Part shown: piece after piece, positions 20,200-28,143 of the stretch
How positions within the stretch are numbered: position 1 is the stretch's first letter
How the letters are laid out: each line of letters opens with the position of its first letter
Assembly: GCF_000813005.1 (NCBI RefSeq)
Contig: NZ_JSYP01000001.1
Coordinates: 434,001 to 498,000, forward strand
Length of the DNA stretch: 64,000 nucleotides
Direction of reading: 5' to 3'
Origin: Flavobacterium sp. KMS
Lineage (GTDB): Bacteria; Bacteroidota; Bacteroidia; Flavobacteriales; Flavobacteriaceae
Translations under genes and position numbers: made by a program
The notes under the pieces: generated by a model
Database searches by the model: none
Told to the model about the DNA's origin: nothing
Seen by the model: only the letters and a program-made list of their open reading frames with translations

Positions 20200-21177
20200 A
20201 TGGCGAAAGTAAAATATTATTACGATTCGGAAAATTTGGCCTACCGAAAAATAAAAACTAAAAAAAGAACTAAATTTGGCTTTATTGTCTTGTTTTTAGT
20301 TGCTTCGACGTTGTTTGGTTTTTTAGGTTTTGTTATTTTATTGAACACTCCTTACTTTGAAACTCCAAAAGACCGCTTACAAACTCGTGAAATTGAGAAT
20401 TTGAAGTTGAATTATTCGATTTTAAATAAAAAAATGGATCAGATTGATGCTGTTGTTGAGAGTCTTGAGGAACGTGACAATAATTTATACCGAGTTTATT
20501 TTAACAAAAAAGAAATTCCAGATTCAATACGAAAAGCAGGGTTTTCGAGAATAGAAAGATATAAAGCTTTAGAAGGCTACAATAATTCGCAATTGGTAAT
20601 TAAAACCACCAAAAGAATCGATGTACTTTCTAAACAATTGGCTATACAATCAAGATCATTAGACGAAATTTTGAAACTGGCTAGTGCCAAAGAAGATTTA
20701 TTATCGGCAATTCCTGCCATTCAGCCAGTACAGAACGAAAATTTAAAACGTATGGTTTCTGGTTTTGGTTATAGAACAGATCCATTTACCAAAGTACGTA
20801 AGATGCATGAGGGTATGGATTTTACGGCCAAAACAGGAACTCCTGTTTATGCCACTGGTGATGGTGTTATAGATAGAGCCGACAGTAATGCCTCTGGTTT
20901 TGGAAATCATGTCGTAATTAGGCACGGTTTTGGTTATGAAACTTTGTATGCCCATTTAAGCAAATACAACTGCCGACCTGGTCAAAAAGTAAAACGTGGT
21001 GACGTTATAGGTTATGTAGGTAGCACCGGAAGATCAGAAGGACCTCACTGCCATTACGAAGTTCATAAAGATGGAAAAGTAGTAAACCCTCTTAATTTTT
21101 ATTACGGAAATATTTCGGCGGTGGAATATGTTGCCATTTCGCAATTAGCAAACCAAGAAAATCAATCATTAGATTAA
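20200..21177 (+). CDS. M23 family metallopeptidase (LytM type)
   Basis: A membrane-anchored peptidoglycan endopeptidase. A short basic N-terminus is followed by one membrane helix (about 26-48), a coiled-coil segment (about 55-165) and the M23 domain (about 185-305). Zinc ligands are visible: His203 and Asp207 in HEGMD, and the H-x-H pair His283/His285 in GPHCHYEV. All are present, so it should be active rather than an EnvC-like activator. The MerR gene starts only one base after its stop codon, which suggests one transcript. It probably acts on the periplasmic face of the inner membrane on cell-wall crosslinks. Confidence 0.92.
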   Translation: MAKVKYYYDSENLAYRKIKTKKRTKFGFIVLFLVASTLFGFLGFVILLNTPYFETPKDRLQTREIENLKLNYSILNKKMDQIDAVVESLEERDNNLYRVYFNKKEIPDSIRKAGFSRIERYKALEGYNNSQLVIKTTKRIDVLSKQLAIQSRSLDEILKLASAKEDLLSAIPAIQPVQNENLKRMVSGFGYRTDPFTKVRKMHEGMDFTAKTGTPVYATGDGVIDRADSNASGFGNHVVIRHGFGYETLYAHLSKYNCRPGQKVKRGDVIGYVGSTGRSEGPHCHYEVHKDGKVVNPLNFYYGNISAVEYVAISQLANQENQSLD

Positions 21178-21178
21178 A

Positions 21179-21511
21179 ATGCATATAGAATTACAACCTG
21201 ATAAACGATATTATAGTATTGGCGAAATCGCCAAAGCATTTCATGTGAATGCTTCTTTGATACGCTTTTGGGATGGAGAATTTGATATTCTTAAACCAAA
21301 AAAAAACGCTAAGGGTAATAGAATGTTTACACCTGAGGATGTGAAAAATTTACAATTAATTTTCCATTTAGTTAAAGAACGCGGTTTTACGCTGGAAGGT
21401 GCCAAAATTCACCTGAAGGAAGGCCAAAAGAAAACATTAGATAAATTCGAAATAATACGTAAATTAGAGACGATAAAAACACAATTGACTGAAATTAAAA
21501 ACGAATTGTAA
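21179..21511 (+). CDS. MerR family transcriptional regulator
   Basis: A 110-residue protein with an N-terminal winged-helix of MerR type: YYSIGEIAKAFHVNASLIRFW (about 11-31), then MFTPEDVKNLQLIFHLVKER. A short C-terminal helix (about 80-110) would form the dimer coil. No cysteine-rich metal site or ligand-binding domain follows, so the signal sensed is unknown. It sits between a peptidoglycan peptidase and lemA in a same-strand run. Flavobacterial genomes often keep this peptidase-MerR-LemA order, which suggests a link to the cell envelope. Confidence 0.9.
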   Translation: MHIELQPDKRYYSIGEIAKAFHVNASLIRFWDGEFDILKPKKNAKGNRMFTPEDVKNLQLIFHLVKERGFTLEGAKIHLKEGQKKTLDKFEIIRKLETIKTQLTEIKNEL

Positions 21512-21543
21512 AAACAAATCAATAAACTTAAATTAAAGCAAAT

Positions 21544-22125
21544 ATGAAAAAATGGTTAATCCCTGTAGGAATTATTGTTGCACTAATCGCTATTATAGCT
21601 TTTTGGTCAATTGGAATTAAAAATACTGGTTTAAAATATAACCAGGCAGTAAACAAAGAATGGGGAAATGTAAACACAGCTTACCAACGTCGTAACGACC
21701 TTATCGGAAACTTAGTGAATACGGTAAAAGGTGCTGCTGATTTTGAAAAATCTACATTGACTGCTGTTATCGAGGCTCGTGCAAAAGCAACTGCGGTAAC
21801 AATAGACCCAAGTAATGTTACTCCAGAACAATTGGCTCAATTTAACCAAGCACAAAGCGGTGTATCTTCATCTTTATCTAGATTATTAGTTTCGGTTGAA
21901 CAATACCCAACTCTAAAAGCAAATGAAAATTTCTTAAAGTTACAAGACGAATTAGCTAGTACAGAAAATCAAATTCTTACTGCAAGAACTCGTTTTAATG
22001 AAGCTGTTCAGGAATACAATGGTTACATATTATCAATTCCTAACAAATGGTTCTTAGATTATAAAGAAAAACCATATTTTGAAGCTGTTGCTGGAGCTGA
22101 TAAACCTGTAGAAGTAAAATTCTAA
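21544..22125 (+). CDS. lemA: LemA family protein
   Basis: A 193-residue membrane protein. An N-terminal helix (about 4-25, LIPVGIIVALIAIIAFWSIG) is followed by the LemA four-helix domain, with the family motif VNKEWGNVNTAYQRRNDLIG at about 38-57 and RFNEAVQEYNGYILSIP near the end. LemA proteins have a short N-terminus outside and a helical domain of unknown function. In Bacteroidota they commonly precede TPM-domain genes, as here, which points to a shared envelope role. Confidence 0.93.
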   Translation: MKKWLIPVGIIVALIAIIAFWSIGIKNTGLKYNQAVNKEWGNVNTAYQRRNDLIGNLVNTVKGAADFEKSTLTAVIEARAKATAVTIDPSNVTPEQLAQFNQAQSGVSSSLSRLLVSVEQYPTLKANENFLKLQDELASTENQILTARTRFNEAVQEYNGYILSIPNKWFLDYKEKPYFEAVAGADKPVEVKF

Positions 22126-22201
22126 AAAATTGATAAACGATTTTTGATTGTAGAAATACTAAATTTAAAAATCATTATTATTCATCTAAAAACTAATTTC
22201 A

Positions 22202-22639
22202 ATGTCAAAAGTAGAAGATTTTTTAACCAAGGAAGAAGAAGAAGCAATTGTTGAAGCTATTCGTGTGGCCGAAAAAAATACTTCTGGCGAGATTAGAGTT
22301 CATATAGAAAAATCAACTTCTAAAGCCCATTTTGATAGGGCTTTGGAAGTTTTTCATGAATTAAAAATGGACGAAACACACCTTCAAAACGGTGTTTTAG
22401 TTTATGTTGCCGTAGACGATCATAAGTTTGTTATTTGCGGAGACAAAGGAATAAATGACGTTGTGCATCCTGATTTTTGGGATTCTACCAAAGAAGCAAT
22501 GGCAGCACAATTCAAACAAAACAATTTTAAACAAGGACTTATTGACGGTATCTTGGTAGCGGGTGAACAATTAAAAAAATATTTTCCATGGTCTGCTGAC
22601 AATACTAACGAATTATCAAACGAAATATCTAAAGGATAA
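22202..22639 (+). CDS. TPM domain-containing protein, soluble form
   Basis: A 145-residue protein consisting almost entirely of a TPM (TLP18.3/Psb32/MOLO-1) domain: VEAIRVAEKNTSGEIRVHIE at the start, LQNGVLVYVAVDDHKFVICG and GDKGINDVV in the core. It has no signal peptide or membrane helix, unlike its downstream neighbour, so it would be cytosolic. Its stop codon TAA shares its last A with the ATG of the next gene, which indicates translational coupling. The biochemical activity is uncertain; some TPM domains have phosphatase activity. Confidence 0.88.
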   Translation: MSKVEDFLTKEEEEAIVEAIRVAEKNTSGEIRVHIEKSTSKAHFDRALEVFHELKMDETHLQNGVLVYVAVDDHKFVICGDKGINDVVHPDFWDSTKEAMAAQFKQNNFKQGLIDGILVAGEQLKKYFPWSADNTNELSNEISKG

Positions 22640-23442
22640 TGATTACACCCAAACTAAATACCTCGATTTTCCTAAAATTAATCGTTTGTCTGTTCTTTAC
22701 CCAAATAGGTTTTGCTCAATTTACAATTCCTGAAAAACCAAAATTTCAGACTTCTGTTTACGATTATGCAAATGTTTTAAGCCCTACAGAAAAAGCACAG
22801 TTAGAAGAAAAACTAATTCGTTACTCAGATTCTACTACTACTCAAATTGTTGTAATTACCATTGAAAGCCTTAAAGGTGAAGATATTGGAATATTAACTC
22901 CAAAATGGGGGCAAGAATGGGGAATTGGCGGAACTGCAAAAAATGATAACGGAGTTCTTATTTTATTGGCTAAAGCCGAAAGAAAAATATGGATATCACC
23001 TGGTTATGGTCTTGAAGACAAATTAACTGCTGGTATTGGTGGTGAAATTACCCGAAATATTATTATCCCTGAATTTAAAGCAGGAAGTTACTACAAAGGT
23101 CTTGACAAAGGCGCCGATGCTCTTTTTGACGTTTTTAAAGGAAAATATAAAGGAAGCCGTAAACAAGACGAAGGACAAAATTTCCCTTTCATCATGTTCA
23201 TTATTATTGTAGGTGTTATCATATTTCTTATGTCAAGAAATAAAGGTGGTGGCGGAAACTCCGGAAATAGTGGCGGTGGAGGGCCTAGCCTACTCGACGT
23301 AATCATTTTAAGCAATCTTGGCCGAAGTGGCGGTGGTGGTTTTGGCGGTTTTGGTGGTGGATCATCTGGCGGAGGCGGGGGTTTTGGTGGAGGCTTTGGC
23401 GGAGGAGGATTCTCTGGTGGAGGTTCTGGCGGAAGCTGGTAG
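22639..23442 (+). CDS. TPM domain protein with membrane helix and glycine-rich tail (YgcG-like)
   Basis: A 267-residue protein with an N-terminal signal (cleavage expected after GFAQ), a TPM domain at about 35-165 (VYDYANVLSPTEKAQLEEKL, GNDNGVLILLAKAERKIWIS-like core), a membrane helix at about 180-200 (FIMFIIIVGVIIFLM) and a strongly glycine-rich tail with repeated GGGGFGG units. This layout is standard for YgcG-type TPM proteins. It is coupled to the preceding TPM gene by a one-base overlap and ends the M23-MerR-LemA-TPM-TPM run. Confidence 0.9.
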   Translation: MITPKLNTSIFLKLIVCLFFTQIGFAQFTIPEKPKFQTSVYDYANVLSPTEKAQLEEKLIRYSDSTTTQIVVITIESLKGEDIGILTPKWGQEWGIGGTAKNDNGVLILLAKAERKIWISPGYGLEDKLTAGIGGEITRNIIIPEFKAGSYYKGLDKGADALFDVFKGKYKGSRKQDEGQNFPFIMFIIIVGVIIFLMSRNKGGGGNSGNSGGGGPSLLDVIILSNLGRSGGGGFGGFGGGSSGGGGGFGGGFGGGGFSGGGSGGSW

Positions 23443-23490
23443 TTTTCGTTTTTCAGTCCCAATTACCTATCACAGTTTAAAAACTTATAA

Positions 23491-23498
23491 TATATTTG
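23491..23498 (+). promoter_or_regulatory. Bacteroidota -7 element of the Rrf2 gene
   Basis: TATATTTG matches TAnnTTTG exactly, ending 19 bp before the ATG at 23518. The -33 region is poor. Confidence 0.5.
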
Positions 23499-23517
23499 CA
23501 AATCATAATTTATAATA

Positions 23518-23931
23518 ATGTTATCACATAAAGCCAAATATGCTCTTAAAGCATTACTTTATTTAGCGGAGCAAGACGAAAATCACATTTCTAAAACTAT
23601 AGAAATTGCTGAAGGCGCCAATATTCCTAAAAAGTTTTTAGAACAAATTTTACTTGATCTAAAAAGAGGGCATTTTGTGAGTAGTAAACAAGGAAAATAC
23701 GGTGGTTATTATCTTATAAAATCCAAAAACGATATTACATTAGCCGAAATTCATCGTCTTTTTGATGGAGCAATTGCGCTTTTGCCGTGTGCTTCATTAA
23801 ATTTTTACGAACCTTGTTCTGATTGTAAAACGGAGTCAGAATGCCACTTAAGACACGGCTTAATGCTTATTAGAGACAAAACTTTACAAGCGATGCAGGG
23901 GATTACAATAGCCTCATTAGTAGAAAAATAA
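23518..23931 (+). CDS. Rrf2 family transcriptional regulator
   Basis: A 137-residue winged-helix regulator starting MLSHKAKYALKALLYLAEQD, the standard Rrf2 opening. A recognition region follows at about 40-62 (IPKKFLEQILLDLKRGHFVSSK), then GKYGGYYL. Three cysteines occur in the C-terminal half: CASLNFYEPCSDC, with another in CHLR. That is the position where IscR and NsrR hold an iron-sulfur cluster, so cluster binding is possible; CymR-type cysteine sensors are the other option. It stands directly upstream of the cysteine-ending short ORF and the TonB receptor, which suggests it regulates them, perhaps in response to sulfur or iron status. Confidence 0.9.
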   Translation: MLSHKAKYALKALLYLAEQDENHISKTIEIAEGANIPKKFLEQILLDLKRGHFVSSKQGKYGGYYLIKSKNDITLAEIHRLFDGAIALLPCASLNFYEPCSDCKTESECHLRHGLMLIRDKTLQAMQGITIASLVEK

Positions 23932-23972
23932 AAAAATATATTCTAAAGTCTAGCAATTATGTAGAATTTATA

Positions 23973-23980
23973 TATATTTG
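23973..23980 (+). promoter_or_regulatory. Bacteroidota -7 element upstream of the short Cys ORF and TonB receptor
   Basis: TATATTTG is a perfect TAnnTTTG match, 35 bp before the ATG of the short ORF at 24016 and about 200 bp before the receptor gene. It is probably the promoter of both. Confidence 0.5.
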
Positions 23981-24015
23981 CCAAAAATAAACACACACTA
24001 ATTAAAACCAACCTT

Positions 24016-24129
24016 ATGAAACCACTTAAAAGAATCCTTGTCAAAAAGACAAGTCGGCTGCAGAGTAGCATTTCAAAATTAATTGCAAAAAACAATACCA
24101 GTTCTATTTTATGTATGTGTATGTGCTAG
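24016..24129 (+). CDS. short ORF ending Cys-Met-Cys-Met-Cys, candidate leader peptide
   Basis: A 37-codon ORF, starting MKPLKRILVKKTSRLQSSIS and ending SSILCMCMC then TAG. It lies between a consensus promoter element and the TonB receptor start 49 bp further on. Three Cys codons among the last five sense codons, interleaved with Met, are very unlikely by chance and are the type of arrangement expected for ribosome stalling when charged tRNA-Cys is low. Cys-rich leader ORFs acting as cysteine-responsive attenuators are known in mycobacteria. No GC-rich terminator hairpin follows, only AAATTTAATTTAAATT, so any attenuation would be of a different kind. Alternatively it is a small metal-binding peptide. 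Confidence 0.55.
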   Translation: MKPLKRILVKKTSRLQSSISKLIAKNNTSSILCMCMC

Positions 24130-24178
24130 TAAAAAAAATTTAATTTAAATTCTACTAATTACATATACTTAATATAAA

Positions 24179-26728
24179 ATGAAACAATCTATAAAAAATA
24201 CACTTACAATACTATTCTTTTTAACCTTCTCTATATCATTTGCACAAAACATTGAAGGCGTTGTTACAAATAGCGAAAATATTCCCTTAGAAGCCGCTAA
24301 TGTTATCATAAAAGGAACAACCTCTAATACAACTACAGATCAAAGCGGAAAATTTAGCATTGACTCCAAAGGAAAACTCCCACTAACACTCTTAGTTCAA
24401 TATATTGGCTACAAAACTGCAGAGATAGAAATTACAGCTTTACCAATAACCACTCCATTACAAGTTACTCTTAACGAAGAAAATGCTCTAATAGAAGTGG
24501 TTGTTTCTTCGAGACGAAGAATAGAAAAAGTTCAAGATGTGCCTATCGCCATATCAGTTATAACTGGTAAACAAGCAGAACAAACAGGAGCATTTAATGT
24601 AAACCGTATAAAAGAACTTGTTCCATCAGTACAACTATATTCATCAAACCCAAGAAATACAGGAATCAACATTCGTAGTTTAGGTTCTCCTTTTGGTCTT
24701 ACTAATGACGGAATCGATCCTGGTGTTGGTTTTTATGTAGATGGTGTATATTATGCCCGTCCTGCAGCAACAACATTAGATTTTATCGATGTAGAACAAA
24801 TTGAAGTGCTACGTGGACCACAAGGATCTTTGTTTGGTAAAAACACAACTTCGGGTGCATTTAATATCACTACTCGTAAACCAAGTTTTACTTCGGGCGC
24901 TGACTTTGAAGTGAGCTACGGAAATTTTGCTTTCTTACAAGCCAAAGCTTCGGTTACTGGTGCTTTAGGAAAAAAAGTAGCAGGTCGTTTATCTTTTTCT
25001 GGTACACAACGTGATGGTCTAGTTGATAACATCGTTACCGGAAGAGCTACAAATACACTAAACAATCAAGGAATTAGAGGACAACTACTTTATACTCCAT
25101 CAGAAAATACAAACATTATATTAGCAGCAGATATTACAACGCAACGCCCTGATGGATATGCTCAAGTTGTAGCTGGTGTTGCTCCTACTCAAAGAGCAGG
25201 TTATCGCCAGTTTGATGCCATTATTAAAGATTTAAACTATCAATTACCAAGTTTAAATGCATTTGACCGCAAAATAGATCAAGATACTCCATGGCGTTCT
25301 GGACAAGATTTAGGAGGTATATCGCTTAATGTTGATACAAAAATTGGAGGCGGTACTCTTACCTCGACCACTGCATGGAGATTCTGGAATTGGGATCCAT
25401 CAAATGATAGAGATTTTACAGGATTACAAGTATTAGCAAAATCGCAAAACCCTACAAGACAAACACAAATAACACAAGAAGTTCGTTATGCGGGACAACT
25501 TTCATCTAAAATAAGTGGTGTTGTTGGTGTGTTTTTTATCGACCAAACATCTAAAACAAACGGTACCGAAGAATCTGGTAATGCACAATGGAGATTTTCA
25601 CAAAGCACCACTAGCCCATTATGGAAAACTCCAGGTCTTTTTGAAGGATACGGAATAAAAACCGATGCAAGAATCAGATCATCTAGTGCTGCCGTATTTG
25701 GACAATTAGACTGGGCAGTAACCGAACGTTTACATATATTACCTGGTTTACGTTATAACTTTGATAAAAAAGAAGCCGATTACACTCGTACTACATACGG
25801 AGGTTTACAAACCACTGATCCAGCATTACTTGCTTTGAAAAAATCTGTTTATAGTGATCAAGCTTTTACATCAGATACTGACAACACAGACTTTTCTGGA
25901 AATATAACAGTTACTTACAAAGCTTCAGATAAAATTAATGCTTACGCTACTTATGCAAAAAGTTACAAACCAGTTGGGGTAAACGTAGCTGGTCTTCCAA
26001 CAGATGCCAAAGGACAGCCATTACTTGATCTTGCGGTAATTAAACCAGAGAAAGTAAATCATTACGAAATAGGAATAAAAACATCTCCTTTTAAAAACTC
26101 CATATTCAACTTAGCATTCTTTAATACAGATATTAAAGATTTCCAAACAAATGTACAAGCAGCTGAATTGGGCGTTAACCGTGGATATCTTGCCAATGCA
26201 GATAAAGTACGTGTAAGAGGTGTAGAACTAGATGCTAGCTTTGTATTTAGTCAACATTTTACTGTAAATGCAGCTGCAACTTATACAGATGGTAAGTATG
26301 TAAAATTTACAAACGCACCACTTCCATTAGAAGAAACAGGAGCTCCAGTAGCATTTAAAGATGTTTCGGGAACTGATTTACCAGGTGCATCAAAATGGGC
26401 TGGATCTTTAGGAGGCGAGCTTTCTGATAAAGCAAAATTCTTCGGAAATGCTGGTAAAGTTTTCGTAGCGATAGATTCTTATGCTCGTTCTGAGTTCTCA
26501 TCAAGCCCTTCTGCTTCAAAATATTTAGTAGTTCAAGGCTATGCTATTTTTAATGCTCGTTTTGGTTTCCGTGCAGCCGAAGGTTTATCTGTTCACTTCT
26601 GGGGACGTAACCTTTTAAACAAGGATTACTATGAACAATTATTGCCTGCAGGAGGAAACACAGGACAATATGCAGGAGTACTAGGCGACCAAAGAACTTA
26701 CGGAGTTACTTTAAAGTATTCTTTATAG
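24179..26728 (+). CDS. TonB-dependent receptor
   Basis: An 849-residue outer-membrane active transporter. A signal peptide ends at SFAQ, followed by a carboxypeptidase-regulatory-like domain (about 22-105), a plug domain (about 115-235, with VEQIEVLRGPQGSLFGKNTT) and a 22-strand barrel ending YGVTLKYSL. The plug opening RRRIEKVQDVPIAISVITG is closer to receptors of the proteobacterial siderophore/catecholate-like class than to SusC. No SusD-like gene follows, so glycan uptake is unlikely. The Rrf2 regulator and Cys-ending ORF upstream suggest control by sulfur or iron; the ligand is unknown. Confidence 0.9.
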   Translation: MKQSIKNTLTILFFLTFSISFAQNIEGVVTNSENIPLEAANVIIKGTTSNTTTDQSGKFSIDSKGKLPLTLLVQYIGYKTAEIEITALPITTPLQVTLNEENALIEVVVSSRRRIEKVQDVPIAISVITGKQAEQTGAFNVNRIKELVPSVQLYSSNPRNTGINIRSLGSPFGLTNDGIDPGVGFYVDGVYYARPAATTLDFIDVEQIEVLRGPQGSLFGKNTTSGAFNITTRKPSFTSGADFEVSYGNFAFLQAKASVTGALGKKVAGRLSFSGTQRDGLVDNIVTGRATNTLNNQGIRGQLLYTPSENTNIILAADITTQRPDGYAQVVAGVAPTQRAGYRQFDAIIKDLNYQLPSLNAFDRKIDQDTPWRSGQDLGGISLNVDTKIGGGTLTSTTAWRFWNWDPSNDRDFTGLQVLAKSQNPTRQTQITQEVRYAGQLSSKISGVVGVFFIDQTSKTNGTEESGNAQWRFSQSTTSPLWKTPGLFEGYGIKTDARIRSSSAAVFGQLDWAVTERLHILPGLRYNFDKKEADYTRTTYGGLQTTDPALLALKKSVYSDQAFTSDTDNTDFSGNITVTYKASDKINAYATYAKSYKPVGVNVAGLPTDAKGQPLLDLAVIKPEKVNHYEIGIKTSPFKNSIFNLAFFNTDIKDFQTNVQAAELGVNRGYLANADKVRVRGVELDASFVFSQHFTVNAAATYTDGKYVKFTNAPLPLEETGAPVAFKDVSGTDLPGASKWAGSLGGELSDKAKFFGNAGKVFVAIDSYARSEFSSSPSASKYLVVQGYAIFNARFGFRAAEGLSVHFWGRNLLNKDYYEQLLPAGGNTGQYAGVLGDQRTYGVTLKYSL

Positions 26729-26837
26729 ATTTTTATCAAACATAAATCAAACAACTATTAACTGGGATAAGTTTTAAATAACTTGTTCCAGTTTTTTATT
26801 TAGAGTTCTATTGAAACGCGAAGATTGTCTCAAAAAA

Positions 26838-27103
26838 GGAACGCGGATGACGCAGATTTACTAAAGTAAAGACGCGGATAAAAACGGATTTTCTATTTAT
26901 ACTTACTCTCTTTTTCTATCATAAATAATACAGATAAAGAGATTAAAAAACTTTGCGAACTTTGCGTAAATCTTTGCAAACTTTGCGGTTAATTTTTCTT
27001 GCCACAGATTAAAAGAATTAAAAGAATTTCTCCAAAATTATAAATTTAAAAAATCAGTTTTTATCTGCGTTTTCGCCTAGCGAATCCGTATAATCCGCGT
27101 ACC
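26838..27103. repeat. composite intergenic repeat with long imperfect inverted arms
   Basis: The left arm (about 26838-26892) and right arm (about 27051-27103) are imperfect inverted copies, both carrying ACGCGGAT, then a GATAAAAACGGATTTT-like end. Between them lies a set of direct repeats at 26951-26988 built on CTTTGCGAACTTTGCG. There is no ORF. The 462-bp gap between the TonB receptor and the DUF2490 gene consists mostly of this element. Confidence 0.65.
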
Positions 27104-27190
27104 ATTTATTTACAAATCACAAAATCAAACCAAAAGCCGATTTAATTATCAATATCAATTGTATATATTCGCAGCCTGAATAACAGCTGA

Positions 27191-27928
27191 ATGAAATCTT
27201 GCAGATTACTTTTTTTTCTCGTACTAACAAGTCAATTATTGGCAGGGCAAACCAAAAAAAATATCGACCAGCAAACTCTTACCTGGATAAGATATTACAA
27301 TATATTGCCGTTAAGCCAAAAGTGGTCCTTACATTCTGAAATTGATAATCGCAGTTTTCTCAATCCTATTCACGAAAACCTATGGGTTTTAAGAGTTCAG
27401 GGAAGATACCGAGCAAATAAACTTATTGATCTTGGTGGAGGTTTCGCTTATTTTAATGTCAATACCCAGAGTACCGAAATTGATCCCGATTTTTCGATTC
27501 CAGAATACAGAGCACAACAAGATATTACACTTATAAACGACATTGCAAAAATCACTTTCCACAATCGTTTTCAGCTAGAAGAACGTTTTATTCACAAAGC
27601 CAATCAAGAAGAATTACTCGATGGTTACTCTTTTTCCTTTCGATTTCGGTACCGTTTACAATCTACATTTACCCTTTGGGAGAAAGAAAAACGAAGCTTA
27701 AAAGGAACCATTTCTAATGAAGTCTTATTAAATTTCGGAAAAGAAATCAAGAGAAATACCTTCGACCAAAATAGAATTTATGTTGCATTACGTTATCATT
27801 TTAATCCAAATGTAGGTCTAGAATTAGGCTACTTAAAAAACTTTCAGCGAAGAGCGAGCGGAGTCGATTTTTACGACAGAGATATTATCAGACTTACACT
27901 TTACCACAGAATTAATCGGAAAATGTGA
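27191..27928 (+). CDS. DUF2490 domain-containing outer-membrane protein
   Basis: A 245-residue protein with a signal peptide (cleavage near LLAGQT) and a beta-barrel body with aromatic, alternating strands. The block QTLTWIRYYNILPLSQKWSL followed by HSEIDNRSF and VQGRYRANKLIDLGGGFAYF is characteristic of DUF2490. The C-terminus is RLTLYHRINRKM, not the usual terminal aromatic. The function is unknown. TATATTCG (one mismatch to the -7 consensus) lies 20 bp upstream, suggesting its own promoter after the repeat region. Confidence 0.85.
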   Translation: MKSCRLLFFLVLTSQLLAGQTKKNIDQQTLTWIRYYNILPLSQKWSLHSEIDNRSFLNPIHENLWVLRVQGRYRANKLIDLGGGFAYFNVNTQSTEIDPDFSIPEYRAQQDITLINDIAKITFHNRFQLEERFIHKANQEELLDGYSFSFRFRYRLQSTFTLWEKEKRSLKGTISNEVLLNFGKEIKRNTFDQNRIYVALRYHFNPNVGLELGYLKNFQRRASGVDFYDRDIIRLTLYHRINRKM

Positions 27929-28143
27929 GAGCGTGAAGACTTGAGAATGTGAGATAAAAAGGTGCAACATGCAAGACGAAAAGATTTGGCTAAAGCCCTT
28001 TTCCTCTTAATCATTAATATCTCCAGCCAAAGCTGGAGCCAATTCAAACTTTAAGTTTTCCTAACTTTGTTTCTTTTGAACCTATAAAACCTTAGTATCT
28101 CAGAACCTCTGTAACTTTGAACCTTTGAACCTATAAAAAAACC

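Noticed and set aside
23091-23462. A long minus-strand frame rich in proline opposite the second TPM gene
   Set aside because: It is only the complement of the glycine-rich tail (GGN codons read as CCN on the other strand) and has no independent features.
24179-26728. A SusC/SusD polysaccharide utilisation locus
   Set aside because: No SusD-like gene follows this or the other TonB receptor, and no glycoside hydrolase is in the window.
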